In this document: in pieces, positions 44,772 to 47,042 of the stretch
How the letters are laid out: the number at the start of each line of letters is the position of its first letter
Position numbering within the stretch: position 1 is the stretch's first letter
Assembly (NCBI GenBank): GCA_963680875.1
Contig: OY804588.1
Location: 74,982,829 to 75,046,828 of the forward strand
Origin: Bathymodiolus brooksi
Lineage: Eukaryota; Mollusca; Bivalvia; Mytilida; Modiolidae
Direction of reading: 5' to 3'
Length of the DNA stretch: 64,000 nt
Notes under the pieces: model-generated
What the model was told of the DNA's origin: nothing
Database searches by the model: none
Seen by the model: only the letters and a program-made list of their open reading frames with translations
Translations under genes and position numbers: made by a program

Positions 44772-47042
44772 TTCTTTATTGAATATTTCAGTTTACATTT
44801 ACATACTTCAGCCAAGATTATTCATAGATAGTCTGCCAAATCTTAAAAAAACCCAAAAGGACCATAAAGAGCTACGGTTCCACAGCTAGGCTTGACCAAG
44901 CCATTGTTATCAAAGCTTAAACTTCTCAAAATTCTTTTGTTGCCTTTGTCCTTTTCTTTTTCACAATACCTTGGCTTGTGTTTTTTTTTACTTTATTACC
45001 AGTAATTAAACTCATCAAAGACCATTGGCAGGATCAAGACATATAAGTGTCATAACAGGGGTTTCAAAGTTTTTTATAATAGGAGGTACTTCTTAAATTT
45101 TAGGAGGTACCTAAAATATTAGGCTGAGGGCCGTAAGGGGTCCAGGGGGTGGAAGCTCCTGAAAGACATATAAGTGTCATAATTAATGAAACCAAGGACG
45201 TATATAGAATACGTCCTTGATGAAACATATACATTTAATTTGCAATCATCAATCTTTAATAAAATTTATAATTTTTTAATAGATCAATACAAATATAATT
45301 AAACAAAAACAATACATATTGTTACTTTCACGACTTATGTGCAAAAAAAATGTTCGAACAAAAACGATTCGCGGGAAGACATTTATTAACATTTGAATCA
45401 CAAAAGTTAAATTATTTTGGAAAAAAAAGGGGGGCCGGCGTTTTGATATTACAATGTAATTCGTATTTGAGCCATGTCCGGTCCTTTTTCAAGATTTCTA
45501 GTAATTTTCTATCCCTTATCTCCTCGTACCCCATTTTAAAAATGTTTTTCAGCACTTTCATTTCTGTGAACAACCGCGGTAGGGCCCCGTCAAAATATGT
45601 AAATAAATTAGCCATAGGTTTTTATTTTTTTATACCGGAAGTTAAACAATATGGACGGAGTTAAGCAACAAGACAGTATCCCCAGAATGATTCGACCCTG
45701 GGTTTTAAATGGATAAAAAAAATCGCACAAAATATTGTGTAGTCATATATTCATAATACATAATGATCATACTTATATTACTGCAGATTACACTAAATTG
45801 TGTTTGAACATAATTTGTAATCGGTCATTTTTTTATTTTGAAATGATGTCAGCTTTGTTCCGGTCCGAGTTTTACACAAGGATGAAAAGATATTGGGGCG
45901 AAAACAAATCTATTTACCGCATGCGCAAACTGCTATTTACGATTCTAAGGTAAAGTTATTTTTAAAACAGGGAATATCCCATCACCTATCCCATCAACTT
46001 GGTCGTGACGCAATTGTTCGATTTGAATGCGAGAATTCAGCAATTGACGTGACCATTAATTTTTTATGAAAAATATTCCACAAGCCTATCGACCATCGTA
46101 CTTGTGGTTTTGACCACCGCTAATTTTGGGGGGGTTCAGTAATTTCTGCCGGTACTATACACGATCTCAGGCGGGTAAAAGTACCGGCCCACTTTGAAAC
46201 CCCTGTACTATATAACAGAAGTAAAGACAGCAAGTGGTCCATTATGGTACCTTTCTGAACCTTGAATAAATTCAAACCCTGCCTTAAAGGTCACCTCTAT
46301 ATAACAAATCACTGTCTATAAAGGGCAGCCTCATTTCACTCATTACTGTAATGAATAATGCATATACATTGTAAATTTAACCTGTATGTAAAGGGCAACT
46401 GCTTATGAAAAGGGTACATTTTCAGGTTCCCTTGAGTGCCCTGTACATACAGATTTGACTGTACATTTTCAGGTTCCCTTGAGTGCCCTGTACATACAGA
46501 TTTGACTGTACATTTTCAGGTTCCCTTGAGTGCCCTGTACATACAGATTCGACTACATTTTCAGGTTCCCTTAAGTGCCCTGTACATACAGATTCGACTG
46601 TACATTTTCAGGTTCCCTTGAGTGCCCTGTACATACAGATTTGACTGTACATTTTCAGGTTCCCTTGAGTGCCCTGTACATACACATTTGACTGTACATT
46701 CATAGTTTAAAACATCTAAAAAATGTTTGAGTTCACATTTTACAGGACATGCATTTTAAACATGAGCTGTTAGAGGAAGAGATCGTATCTTAATAGGTTT
46801 TATATCTATCTACTTGACCTGTTCTATAAGTACATATCATCACTTGAAGGTTGTATATTTGTAAATCTAACTACCATATGACAATGATCAGGACGGTCCC
46901 TCCATGATTATTTAAAATTAATCTCAAACTTCTTTTTTAATTTGTTTACCTGTGAGAACGAGTGCTATTTAACCTTCTCAAGATATGCACTGTACACGGC
47001 ACCCTCTTCTCTTTCTTCACGCCAAAAACGTGTGATGTCATC
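10998..47042 (-). CDS. RALGDS: RalGDS/RGL-family Ral guanine-nucleotide exchange factor gene (14 exons found; one core exon absent, two in-frame TAGs)
   Basis: This spliced gene should activate Ral GTPases downstream of Ras: the CDC25/RasGEF domain releases GDP from Ral, and the C-terminal Ras-association domain binds Ras-GTP. Exon order on the minus strand is 46950-47042, 39208-39413, 32500-32568, 28257-28441, 23971-24104, 22956-23177, [missing], 18345-18429, 17343-17432, 16222-16463, 15377-15445, 14529-14646, 12911-13054, 11969-12080, 10998-11143. Splice phases agree at all junctions except the missing one. About 640 codons are visible, against roughly 770-910 in vertebrate relatives. The first exon and promoter were not found and probably lie above 47042. 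Membership of the RalGDS/RGL/RGL2 group is secure; which vertebrate paralogue is closest is not resolvable. Two TAG codons (16224-16226, 46965-46967) and the missing exon raise the possibility of a pseudogene, a null allele or assembly error. Confidence 0.88.
11226..11497 (-). mobile_element. tRNA-derived SINE-1, full-length copy in the last intron
   Basis: Minus-strand SINE with head 'gttgtcgtggtcatgatc' near 11480-11497, B-box-like segment near 11398-11408 and 3' end 'gttaaacaccattaagca'. It is oriented with the gene, so it would be in the pre-mRNA. Confidence 0.88.
11560..11790. repeat. Dispersed repeat also seen at 58490-58730
   Basis: The segment 'agtttaaccccaccacattt' then 'gcctgtcccaa', and later 'gttttgttgattttgatgga', matches the order found near 58560-58700. 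It resembles a high-copy bivalve repeat. Confidence 0.55.
11969..12080 (-). CDS. RALGDS: RalGDS-like gene, Ras-association domain exon 2
   Basis: The acceptor 'ttttattgtag' ends at 12081 and the donor G|GTAAGT begins at 11968. The 112-bp exon reads [20 protein letters not shown] then [12 protein letters not shown]. This is the helix-and-strand segment of the RA domain, aligning with vertebrate 'APAVIRKAMDKHNL...DYELLQILSDD'. It starts in phase 0 and ends in phase 1, matching its neighbours. Confidence 0.93.
12715..12888 (-). mobile_element. SINE-2 (tRNA-derived), head portion
   Basis: On the minus strand a tRNA-like head contains A box 'tggtgtaatggttagtg' and B box 'gggttcgagcccc' (12780-12880). 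The body continues leftwards with 'aaagactggttggctcggaa'. The 3' part is lost. It sits immediately next to the exon ending at 12911, within the intron. Confidence 0.82.
12911..13054 (-). CDS. RALGDS: RalGDS-like gene, Ser-rich segment and start of Ras-association domain
   Basis: The acceptor 'ttttttctttcag' lies just above 13054 and the donor ATG|GTAAGT at 12910. The 144-bp exon (48 codons, phase 0/0) reads [20 protein letters not shown] then [11 protein letters not shown] and HVYKSIM. The second part is the first beta hairpin of the RA domain (vertebrate '[20 protein letters not shown]'), which contacts the Ras effector loop. The internal ATG at the exon start is not taken as a translation start because the exon joins upstream exons in phase. 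Confidence 0.93.
13069..13245. repeat. Minisatellite, 35-bp unit, 5 copies, abutting a splice acceptor
   Basis: The unit is 'agttatctcccttagtgaaa' followed by 'caaagaaacctgtct'. The array begins about 14 bases upstream (minus strand) of the acceptor of the 12911-13054 exon, so it would occupy the region of the branch point. Confidence 0.88.
13436..13532 (-). mobile_element. SINE-1 fragment, diverged
   Basis: Partial match: 'ttacggaggaaaccatagta', 'ctggagaaaaccat' and 'actaacaaactttatcac' occur in the SINE-1 order. Confidence 0.6.
13595..13760 (-). mobile_element. SINE-2 fragment, 3' part
   Basis: 'gagtgattgatgtctaacacc', 'ttgatgagatgatgtctc' and 'ttgtactagactgacatg' match the 3' half of the copy at 60645-60978. 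Confidence 0.65.
14110..14345 (-). mobile_element. SINE-1 copy, diverged head
   Basis: The plus strand begins 'ggttatggagtttaacgccac' and continues through 'ggaggaaacttgagtacccg' to 'gagcgggatttgaactcaca'. The extreme tRNA-like 5' end does not match the consensus. Confidence 0.8.
14529..14646 (-). CDS. RALGDS: RalGDS-like gene, linker exon between RasGEF and RA domains
   Basis: The acceptor 'ttttattttag' ends at 14647 and the donor GGG|GTAGGT begins at 14528. The 118-bp exon enters in phase 2, completing an AGC Ser codon, and reads [19 protein letters not shown] then [19 protein letters not shown]. It exits in phase 0 into MSHSSS. The composition (Ser/Pro/Asp) and position fit the unstructured linker of RalGDS proteins, which is poorly conserved, so support comes mainly from splice sites and phase. 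Confidence 0.82.
15377..15445 (-). CDS. RALGDS: RalGDS-like gene, short exon after the RasGEF domain
   Basis: The 69-bp exon lies between acceptor 'taatttcag' (15446-15447) and donor AAG|GTTGGT. It reads [20 protein letters not shown], aligning with vertebrate 'YNLSCELEPPSESASNTLRTKK' just past the catalytic domain. It needs two bases from the previous exon (phase 2), which fixes use of the donor at 16221 and places the TAG at 16224-16226 in frame. The donor GTTGGT is non-optimal. Confidence 0.9.
15529..15768 (-). mobile_element. tRNA-derived SINE-1 copy in intron
   Basis: The plus strand runs from 'atggtgtttaacgccac' to 'gatcacggccacggctcc'. An internal deletion removes part of the 'tttcaacaatatt' segment. 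Confidence 0.85.
16022..16160 (-). mobile_element. SINE-1 fragment, diverged
   Basis: 'ttcaatgccatttactataa', 'tgtggtagttagttggagta' and 'aactgacaaactttatcat' follow the SINE-1 order with many changes. Confidence 0.55.
16222..16463 (-). CDS. RALGDS: RalGDS-like gene, C-terminal RasGEF exon (contains an in-frame TAG)
   Basis: The acceptor 'accattacag' precedes 16463 and the donor GAG|GTAGAT follows 16222. The 242-bp exon begins [20 protein letters not shown] and continues [20 protein letters not shown] then [10 protein letters not shown], one of the strongest matches in the locus (vertebrate '[20 protein letters not shown]'). It carries the late conserved block of the CDC25 fold. Near the 3' end the reading is VYDET-TAG-S, where the vertebrate protein has SETES. 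The stop therefore replaces a position that is Glu in relatives, one base change from GAG. Phase analysis leaves no alternative donor that keeps the next exon in frame. Confidence 0.95.
16519..16562 (-). mobile_element. SINE-1 3' end fragment
   Basis: 'gctggtgtttaatgtcactt' and 'caacaatatttcag' end abruptly at the head of the plus-strand SINE that follows, so one SINE appears to have inserted into or beside the other. Confidence 0.65.
16563..16806 (+). mobile_element. SINE with SINE-1-like tail and a different tRNA-like head
   Basis: The head 'gggcccgggtggctcaatga' and 'tgcgtgggttcgcccc' has A- and B-box-like parts unlike the other copies. The body 'gtcggtggttctctccgg' to 'gaaagtggcattaaacacaa' is shared. 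It ends in an (aatca)n-type tail to about 16830. The 188-codon ORF at 16591-17157 is this SINE fused to the next minisatellite. Confidence 0.8.
16912..17088. repeat. Minisatellite, ~33-bp unit, 5 copies
   Basis: Repeats of 'cagccacaataatattaatg' plus 'gccctcattactt'. Confidence 0.88.
17097..17285. mobile_element. MITE of the 'cagtgaaacctgtct' family
   Basis: The left end 'acagtgaaacctgtctaaac' is well preserved. The right end 'ttcagacaggattagttgtac' is a diverged inverted copy. Interior 'acacctgtctatttta' and 'acaaggaggttc' match the other copies. Confidence 0.75.
17343..17432 (-). CDS. RALGDS: RalGDS-like gene, RasGEF domain exon
   Basis: The 90-bp exon (phase 0/0) lies between acceptor 'gttattttaag' and donor AAT|GTAAGA. 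It reads [20 protein letters not shown] then [10 protein letters not shown] and joins to [11 protein letters not shown]. It aligns with vertebrate 'EGTSKFATLEMNPKRAQKRP' in the segment preceding the VPYLG block. Confidence 0.9.
17612..17868 (+). mobile_element. tRNA-derived SINE-1, full-length, antisense to the host gene
   Basis: The plus-strand order is head 'gggtcgttatggccacgatt', B-box-like 'gagtttgaatccagc', core 'ggtggttttctccgggtgct' and 'tttcctccaccaataaaat', then tail 'ggcattaaacaccataaac'. This copy shows the sense orientation of the family. Confidence 0.9.
17931..18061. mobile_element. Foldback MITE with ~40-bp inverted arms
   Basis: The left arm 'taatgcatcccttttttgat' with 'gactgttatcatccc' mirrors the right arm 'gggatgataacaatcctgat' and 'ggaaaaaggcatgcatta'. 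A related segment ('tgatatcgcgttatcaga') follows to about 18175. Confidence 0.75.
18345..18429 (-). CDS. RALGDS: RalGDS-like gene, RasGEF domain exon after the missing core exon
   Basis: The acceptor 'attttttttcag' precedes 18429 and the donor AAG|GTATGT follows 18345. The 85-bp exon reads [18 protein letters not shown] then KASREVLMK, matching vertebrate 'DSFRIFQKLSEIFSDENN...LSRELLIK'. It enters in phase 2, but the preceding identified exon (22956-23177) ends in phase 0. These two therefore cannot be joined in frame and an exon of length 3n+2 is required between them. Confidence 0.92.
18785..20265. repeat. Tandem array, unit ~170-180 bp, about 8 diverged copies
   Basis: Each copy contains 'gccatgtttgttaatggatc', 'atgagcaatctttatagag', 'ttccatagatgcttcctacc', 'aagtttcggttcatttgg' and 'gaccaatcagaaacaagaat'. 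The array lies exactly where a RasGEF exon is expected. Small ORFs on both strands here are repeat-derived. Confidence 0.85.
20190..22005. repeat. Tandem duplication of an ~877-bp segment
   Basis: The segment beginning 'ggttgaggggtttcagagga' near 20190 restarts near 21072 with very few changes. Both copies contain 'acgttgcctttggcaaggtg', a 61-bp subrepeat with 'ctaatgtgacgttataatga' (two copies in the first, three in the second), 'gcttcccgcacccgac' and 'catccataggtgaaatg'-like ends. The near identity implies a recent event or an assembly duplication. Confidence 0.85.
22210..22994. repeat. Minisatellite made of an exon 3' edge plus splice donor, ~52-bp unit, ~15 copies
   Basis: On the minus strand every unit is the tail of the 22956-23177 exon (agaattatacagaaatggat...attgctcaa) followed by its intron start GTAAGTATC. 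Copies begin near 22213, 22266, 22318, 22370, 22422 and so on to 22944. Two carry GTAAGC and two GTAAAT in place of GTAAGT. The genuine exon is the first copy in the direction of transcription. Confidence 0.95.
22956..23177 (-). CDS. RALGDS: RalGDS-like gene, RasGEF domain exon (first half of catalytic domain)
   Basis: The acceptor 'aattttgtag' precedes 23177. The donor CAA|GTAAGT follows 22956. The 222-bp exon (74 codons, phase 0/0) reads [20 protein letters not shown], then [18 protein letters not shown] and [13 protein letters not shown]. Vertebrate RalGDS/RGL have 'ELFKKVVPHHCLGCIWSRRD' and 'RAKIIEKWINIAH' at these positions. This is the conserved segment that begins the CDC25 fold. Its last ~45 bases and donor have been tandemly amplified downstream. 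Use of a later donor would add GTAAGTATC-derived sequence and reach a stop within a few codons. Confidence 0.95.
23548..23795 (-). mobile_element. tRNA-derived SINE-1 copy, diverged
   Basis: The plus strand runs 'catgtttaatgccactttca' through 'tttgtggaggaaatgggagt' to 'catggtgggattcgaactca'. Confidence 0.8.
23971..24104 (-). CDS. RALGDS: RalGDS-like gene, exon starting the RasGEF domain (5' edge amplified into a 90-bp array)
   Basis: The donor GCA|GTAAGT follows 23971. The exon reads (D/N)[33 protein letters not shown], then [11 protein letters not shown]. The last part is the AEQLT..DA motif that opens the CDC25 domain, continuing into QLFK of the next exon. The 5' edge should be the AG before 24104, but this proximal copy reads acaa instead of acag. 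The acceptor in the next copy (exon start 24194) is intact, gives the same phase 1 and stays open. A weak alternative acceptor lies downstream at 'gatacag', also in phase 1. Which one is used cannot be told from sequence. Confidence 0.88.
24045..26832. repeat. Minisatellite made of a splice acceptor plus exon 5' edge, 90-bp unit, ~31 copies
   Basis: On the minus strand each unit is 'gtttatgattattttacag' (pyrimidine-rich tract and AG) followed by the first ~54 bases of the 23971-24104 exon, then 'tattaccctaaccttaac'. Unit length is a multiple of three and stop-free, so a minus-strand frame is open for 972 codons and a plus-strand frame for 930. One unit near 25265 has three extra bases, keeping frame. 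The acceptor AG is lost in the copies near 24105 and 26448. Confidence 0.96.
26888..27147 (-). mobile_element. tRNA-derived SINE-1, full-length
   Basis: The plus strand runs from 'atggtgtttaacgccacttg' to 'gatcacgaccatgacgacccc'. It lies just beyond the 90-bp array. Confidence 0.88.
27166..28168 (-). mobile_element. SINE-2 with an internal 40-bp tandem expansion
   Basis: The tRNA-like head on the minus strand has A box 'tggtgtaatggttagcg' and B box 'gattcgaaccctcg' near 28095-28165. The body runs leftwards to the 3' end 'attaaacaacaatcactcac' near 27166. Between about 27224 and 27895 a 40-bp internal segment is repeated about 17 times. Confidence 0.85.
27224..27895. repeat. 40-bp minisatellite inside SINE-2, ~17 copies
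   Basis: The unit is 'catggcgagaacaagcttac' followed by 'atgttgatgagatgatttat'. In the copy at 60645-60978 the same segment occurs once, so the expansion took place within this insertion. Confidence 0.93.
28257..28441 (-). CDS. RALGDS: RalGDS-like gene, C-terminal part of the REM (RasGEF-N) domain
   Basis: The acceptor 'ttttttcatag' precedes 28441 and the donor CTG|GTACGT follows 28257. The 185-bp exon reads [20 protein letters not shown], then [20 protein letters not shown] and [18 protein letters not shown]. Vertebrate RalGDS has 'NAISSILGTWLDQYSEDF' and 'MPGSDLERRA' here. The REM domain packs against and stabilises the catalytic domain. The exon enters in phase 2 (completing Arg) and exits in phase 1. 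Confidence 0.95.
28505..29412. mobile_element. MITE of the 'cagtcaaacctg' family with its left end tandemly amplified (~18 copies)
   Basis: The intact right end 'agacaggtttgactgta' is near 29396-29412 and the interior 'aagcaataacttgtattatg' is near 29263. The left 35-50 bases ('cagtcaaacctgatttagtg' plus 'atgacctgtgacctctatta') are repeated from 28510 to 29260 with variable unit length (38, 45 and 47 bases). The single-copy form is at 10012-10200. Confidence 0.88.
29711..29970 (-). mobile_element. tRNA-derived SINE-1 copy
   Basis: The plus strand runs 'tttatggtgtttaatgccac' to 'cgatcatgacaacgacgccc', with an 8-10 base insertion near 29775. Confidence 0.86.
29975..30760. other. No gene; AT-rich intron with a dispersed repeat at its right end
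   Basis: A perfect short palindrome ('attcaaattcaaa' facing 'tttgaatttgaat') lies at 30533-30560. The segment 30580-30750 ('cttggtacagatgcttcagt', 'aaagtggcagtgctaaac') recurs at 54527-54850 beside a satellite array. Confidence 0.5.
30762..30890. repeat. Minisatellite, ~24-bp unit, about 5 copies
   Basis: The unit is 'cctcccctcttggtgaaata' plus 'caaa'. Confidence 0.85.
31228..31268 (-). mobile_element. SINE-1 fragment
   Basis: 'cagttatattctggcagtca' followed by 'ttattggtggagg' matches the SINE-1 core. Confidence 0.55.
31735..32370. repeat. Degenerate tandem repeat followed by poly-A and a dispersed repeat
   Basis: 'gggggaattcaatggaggtt' with 'actaggtgaatttaaaaaag' recurs about four times at 31742-32060. 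A run of about 26 A at 32098-32124 and a segment ending 'tgccccgatgcctagcggcg' follow. The 105-codon ORF at 31768-32085 is made of these repeats. Confidence 0.6.
32500..32568 (-). CDS. RALGDS: RalGDS-like gene, short exon inside the REM domain
   Basis: The 69-bp exon lies between acceptor 'ttaatatttcag' and donor AAG|GTAGAA. It reads [20 protein letters not shown] then QQ, entering and leaving in phase 2. Both junctions recreate Arg codons: LLIDR at the upstream side and [10 protein letters not shown] at the downstream side. The segment corresponds to the variable loop between REM helices, poorly conserved between species, so support comes from splice sites, phase and position. Because both phases are 2 it could be skipped in frame. 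Confidence 0.85.
32569..32640. repeat. Tandem duplication (2 x ~33 bp) next to a splice acceptor
   Basis: 'aaagtgaatattaacataca' plus 'gtcgtgaatc' occurs twice, starting about 10 bases upstream (minus strand) of the 32500-32568 exon. Confidence 0.75.
32936..33092. repeat. Duplicated intronic segment (~60-70 bp, 2-3 partial copies)
   Basis: 'acactaacatctactg' with 'gattcagcataggttaccat' recurs. Confidence 0.75.
33182..33224 (-). mobile_element. SINE-1 3' end fragment
   Basis: 'ggttatggtgtttaatgcca' and 'ctttcaacaatatt' stop abruptly at 33224. Confidence 0.7.
33362..33492 (+). mobile_element. SINE-1, 5' half, interrupted by a Ty3/gypsy element
   Basis: The head 'ggggccgtcgttgccgtgat' to 'tatgtcataaagttt' is followed directly by the LTR. 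The other half resumes at 38225. Confidence 0.92.
33493..33634 (+). repeat. 5' LTR of the Ty3/gypsy element
   Basis: It starts 'tgtaatatccgtaaatattt' and ends 'catccaaatattaca'. It is immediately followed by 'ttggcgacgatatgatggga', the expected position of the tRNA primer-binding site; the priming tRNA was not identified. Confidence 0.95.
33745..36906 (+). CDS. Gag-Pol of Ty3/gypsy element: Gag, protease, reverse transcriptase, RNase H, start of integrase
   Basis: One 1053-codon frame. Gag occupies roughly residues 1-300 and ends in two zinc knuckles (CYNC..., [14 protein letters not shown]) near residues 240-275; a 39-bp in-frame duplication (GGRKPSY.PEHK) precedes them. Protease has DTGA near 330. 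Reverse transcriptase has the polymerase motif as SDDIII near 608, a variant of YxDD common in Ty3/gypsy. RNase H starts with DASPVGLGA near 755 and has TDHKPLE. Integrase begins with an HHCC zinc-binding segment near 975-1010. The frame is lost near 36820-36840, upstream of the integrase core. Translation probably starts at the second Met (33763) or the first. The lineage looks Mag-like, at low certainty. Confidence 0.95.
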   Translation: MQNTIPMASLPQFPPFNVHAEGSTSTRWKKWKDRLDNLLVAMNITNANRKKALLLHYAGEEVHDMFSTLTLAPHVGEGDLDLYKQASDALNDYFIPKRNKEYDIYKFRQSKQEPGESIDTYHTKLRKLAENCEFANVDDEIKSQIIQSCSSTRLRRRALRENEINLEQLLKLARSFEISEQQASGIEKTESAHAIHTKTRSNPPSTHGNYRGGRKPSYAPEHKQGGRKPSYTPEHKQQKCYNCGGSFPHKGVCPAKGKTCNKCKKSNHFAKVCRSGKKVHSLTTTTETTQHTCSSSEDEYLFGLNEHNNTKQPKATVCLKETQLEMVVDTGATVNIMDENTLSKLKSQPKLNNTKTKINPYGSGKSIDIIGTFDCEIKSDIHKTAANTSIYVVKGSYGSLLSYATAVDLNIIPTIRVVHSSVTDDIINNFADRFEGIGKIKGLHAEIHIDKNIVPVTQPHRRIPFHLRKKVEDELKRLEELDIIEKVDGPTPWVSPIVVAPKPKNPDEIRICVDMRLPNKAVKRESHITPTIDDIIVELTGAKVFSKLDLNSGYHQVELSPESRYITTFTTHVGLRRYKRLIFGISSAAEKFQAIIRDSLDELQGVKNISDDIIIYGKDQAEHDLRLRKVFERLREKNITLNKGKCEFNRDKVEFFGYVFSKDEISADPMKINAIKNAEPPKNAAEIRSLLGLANYVSRFIPNFATITDPLRILTHKNTQWKWETTEIKAFNTLKDKLTTSAMTYFNPSLHTQVIVDASPVGLGAILVQEGKIISYASRALSGVEKRYSQTEKEALAIVWGCEHFHLYLFGSDFTLITDHKPLEIIFNNGKSRPPARIERWRLRLQPYDFTVTYRPGSNNPADYMSRHPYTEKHEKHFRHDKMAEEYLNFITTNAILKAMTPTEIANATTHDDILQDVISRIFTGRWKGLQQRYDIQPFIRVKDELTIVPTSEGSILLCNNRIVIPTTLQQRVVNIAHEGHMGIVKTKQLLREKVWFPAMNNLVESTLAQCLPCLASTPCNNTEPLRMTNFWKNLGLMFQLIFMDHYQLVNIC
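36900..37781 (+). CDS. Integrase core and C terminus of the Ty3/gypsy element (frameshifted continuation)
   Basis: A 293-codon frame continues the integrase in another frame. Catalytic DDE signatures are visible as MDDYSRF near the start, TDNGPPF near residue 40 and ANGEAERF near residue 77 (the Glu). A C-terminal region with charged linker follows, ending at the stop at 37779-37781. Its upstream part, including the first catalytic Asp, overlaps the end of the preceding ORF in a different frame. Homology crosses over around 36820-36840, implying one base lost or gained. This disrupts integrase in this copy unless it is a sequencing error or programmed frameshift. Confidence 0.93.
   Translation: MLVLMDDYSRFPIVEITTSISAKAIIPKLDKIFSMFGIPDEFKTDNGPPFQSFEFEQFANYLGFHHRRITPLWPKANGEAERFMRTIGKVIKAAQIDKNWKQELYKFLRNYRATPHSTTGVPPAQALFGKNIRTKLPEYSTKVKKEVDIHKRDEENKCKMKEYSDNKNNAKYSGFNEGDCVLVKMPKTNKFSTPFKPVPYKIISKAGSQITASTGDHTITRNSSHFKKIKKELMEDILNKDNDLDEEQLELDNEEFQNNTSDNTDQHISGDNVNLRTTRVRKSPSYLKDYVCK
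38083..38224 (+). repeat. 3' LTR of the Ty3/gypsy element
   Basis: It is identical to the 5' LTR but for one base. It is preceded by a polypurine tract 'aaaggaaaggagaaa' at 38068-38082. Confidence 0.95.
38225..38355 (+). mobile_element. SINE-1, 3' half, continuation of the copy interrupted at 33492
   Basis: It begins with the target duplication agttt and continues 'gtcagtgacttgcgacagat' through 'ctccaccaataaaaaactga' to 'ggcactaaacaccattaaac'. Confidence 0.92.
38360..39010. other. Intron without recognisable features
   Basis: AT-rich, with stops in all frames. No repeat or protein similarity was seen. Confidence 0.5.
39012..39184 (+). mobile_element. SINE-like element ending in a (caat)n tail
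   Basis: The end 'gatatagctgaaatactgct' plus 'aaagttggtgataaac' is followed by four copies of 'aatc'. The body ('gtgggttagatcacatgaca') may be a diverged tRNA-like head. Confidence 0.5.
39208..39413 (-). CDS. RALGDS: RalGDS-like gene, main REM (RasGEF-N) exon
   Basis: The acceptor 'tttttatttcag' precedes 39413 and the donor CAG|GTAAGT follows 39208. The 206-bp exon reads [20 protein letters not shown], then [18 protein letters not shown] and [20 protein letters not shown] then LDLLIDR. Vertebrate relatives have '[16 protein letters not shown]' and 'FLSTYRGFASTKEVLELLLD', so identity is high. It enters in phase 0 and leaves in phase 2. The 5' edge with its acceptor is repeated three more times upstream. 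Confidence 0.97.
39348..39718. repeat. Tandem array of a splice acceptor plus exon 5' edge, ~93-bp unit, 4 copies including the exon
   Basis: On the minus strand each unit has the intron end 'atctatttttatttcag' followed by the first ~66 bases of the 39208-39413 exon (ttggaggatgac...ataagagttat). The copy next to the exon is the functional one: reading from any upstream copy reaches TAA soon after the duplicated exon piece. Confidence 0.95.
39770..39845 (-). mobile_element. SINE-1 fragment, diverged
   Basis: 'gacagttttattggtagaag' and 'aagtaccaagagaaatccac' follow the SINE-1 core. Confidence 0.55.
40009..40036. repeat. Poly-C tract (~27 bases)
   Basis: An uninterrupted C run in AT-rich intron. 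Similar runs occur at 23951-23961, 44737-44768 and 58434-58449. Confidence 0.9.
40423..40580. repeat. Palindrome with one arm duplicated
   Basis: 'tagtccgagattcctctgtc', 'gtttaacggcattgataatc' and 'ttgctgtagccg' are mirrored on the right, ending 'gaatctcggacta'. A second copy of the left arm (from 'cctctgtcgtttaac') is inserted before the centre near 40521. Confidence 0.85.
40608..41626. mobile_element. Foldback transposon, hAT-like, ~495-bp inverted arms, 8-bp target duplication
   Basis: The ends 'cacaggggctaggtgcgtcc' and 'ggacgcacctaacccctgtg' are inverted repeats that extend almost perfectly inward to a centre near 41115 ('ttggctgaacaatctgtttc'). The flanking octamer ctaccaac is present at 40600-40607 and 41627-41634. 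An 8-bp duplication and a CAGGGG-type terminus fit the hAT superfamily. No transposase is present. Confidence 0.93.
41784..42298. mobile_element. Element with ~105-bp inverted ends
   Basis: Left 41784-41889 ('tacaatccgtcaaaattcag'...'acatcgtacgtca') is inverted at 42197-42298 ('tgacgtacgatgtttgtttg'...'ttttgacggattgta'). The 310-base interior is non-coding with a duplicated 'aaataaatcatcactattaa'. Transposon family not identified. Confidence 0.8.
42300..42850 (-). mobile_element. LINE C-terminal fragment
   Basis: Two minus-strand frames (42615-42836, then 42300-42542) carry [20 protein letters not shown], then [19 protein letters not shown]. This is the LxIETGRY..PR...C..C....EDE.HF...C signature found after the RT domain in many non-LTR elements. 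A frame change lies near 42560-42610. The right inverted arm of the neighbouring element overlaps its 3' end. Confidence 0.82.
43370..43537. mobile_element. MITE of the 'cagtgaaacctgtct' family, best-preserved copy
   Basis: The termini 'acagtgaaacctgtctaacc' and 'agacaggtttcactgta' are inverted repeats of ~25 bp. TA flanks on each side fit a Tc1/mariner-type target site. Confidence 0.85.
43635..43955. repeat. Minisatellite, ~42-bp unit, 7-8 copies
   Basis: The unit is 'cactcactgaccctgctatt' followed by 'gtactctctaatgtttacaag'. Confidence 0.93.
44497..46205. mobile_element. TIR transposon-like element (CAGGGGTTTCAAAGT ends) with a duplicated left end
   Basis: The left terminus 'caggggtttcaaagtttttt' occurs at 44497 and again at 45056, each followed by 'aggaggtacttcttaaattt' and 'gggggtggaagctcctgaaa'. 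The inverted right terminus 'actttgaaacccctg' ends at 46205. The CAGGGG start suggests hAT, but no matching 8-bp flanks were found. A 67-codon minus-strand ORF (45412-45615), with a TATA-like sequence upstream of its ATG, lies inside and was not identified. Confidence 0.65.
44737..44768. repeat. Poly-C tract (~32 bases)
   Basis: The longest homopolymer in the window, inside the element at 44497-46205. Confidence 0.9.
46420..46702. repeat. Minisatellite, ~52-bp unit, 5-6 copies, ending in a MITE terminus
   Basis: The unit is 'acattttcaggttcccttga' plus 'gtgccctgtacatacagatt' and 'tgactgt'. Each unit ends like a MITE terminus (agatttgactgtaca), and the sequence to the left (46260-46420, 'aaaggtcacctctatataac') looks like the rest of that MITE. 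Confidence 0.85.
46850..46908 (-). mobile_element. SINE-1 head fragment
   Basis: 'atttgtaaatctaactacca' followed by 'atgatcaggacggtccct' is the tRNA-like head seen from the opposite strand. Confidence 0.6.
46950..47042 (-). CDS. RALGDS: RalGDS-like gene, exon before the REM domain (contains an in-frame TAG)
   Basis: The acceptor 'tttattttacag' precedes 47042. The donor CAG|GTAAAC follows 46950. The 93-bp exon (phase 0/0) reads [20 protein letters not shown] then LEKVK-TAG-HSFSQ. EEGAVY...L.KV is the segment preceding REM in vertebrate RalGDS/RGL ('EEGAVYHVTLKRVQ'). The TAG (46965-46967) falls where relatives appear to have a codon before a His. A second possible donor, GAGAAG|GTTAAA (exon end 46974), lies eight codons earlier, keeps phase 0 and skips the stop, but is weak. 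This is the most upstream exon recognised. Confidence 0.85.

Noticed and set aside
16224..46967. Reassigned UAG codon explaining both in-frame stops
   Set aside because: The two LINEs and the Ty3/gypsy frames show no in-frame TAG within conserved blocks and animals do not use such a code; mutation or error is simpler.
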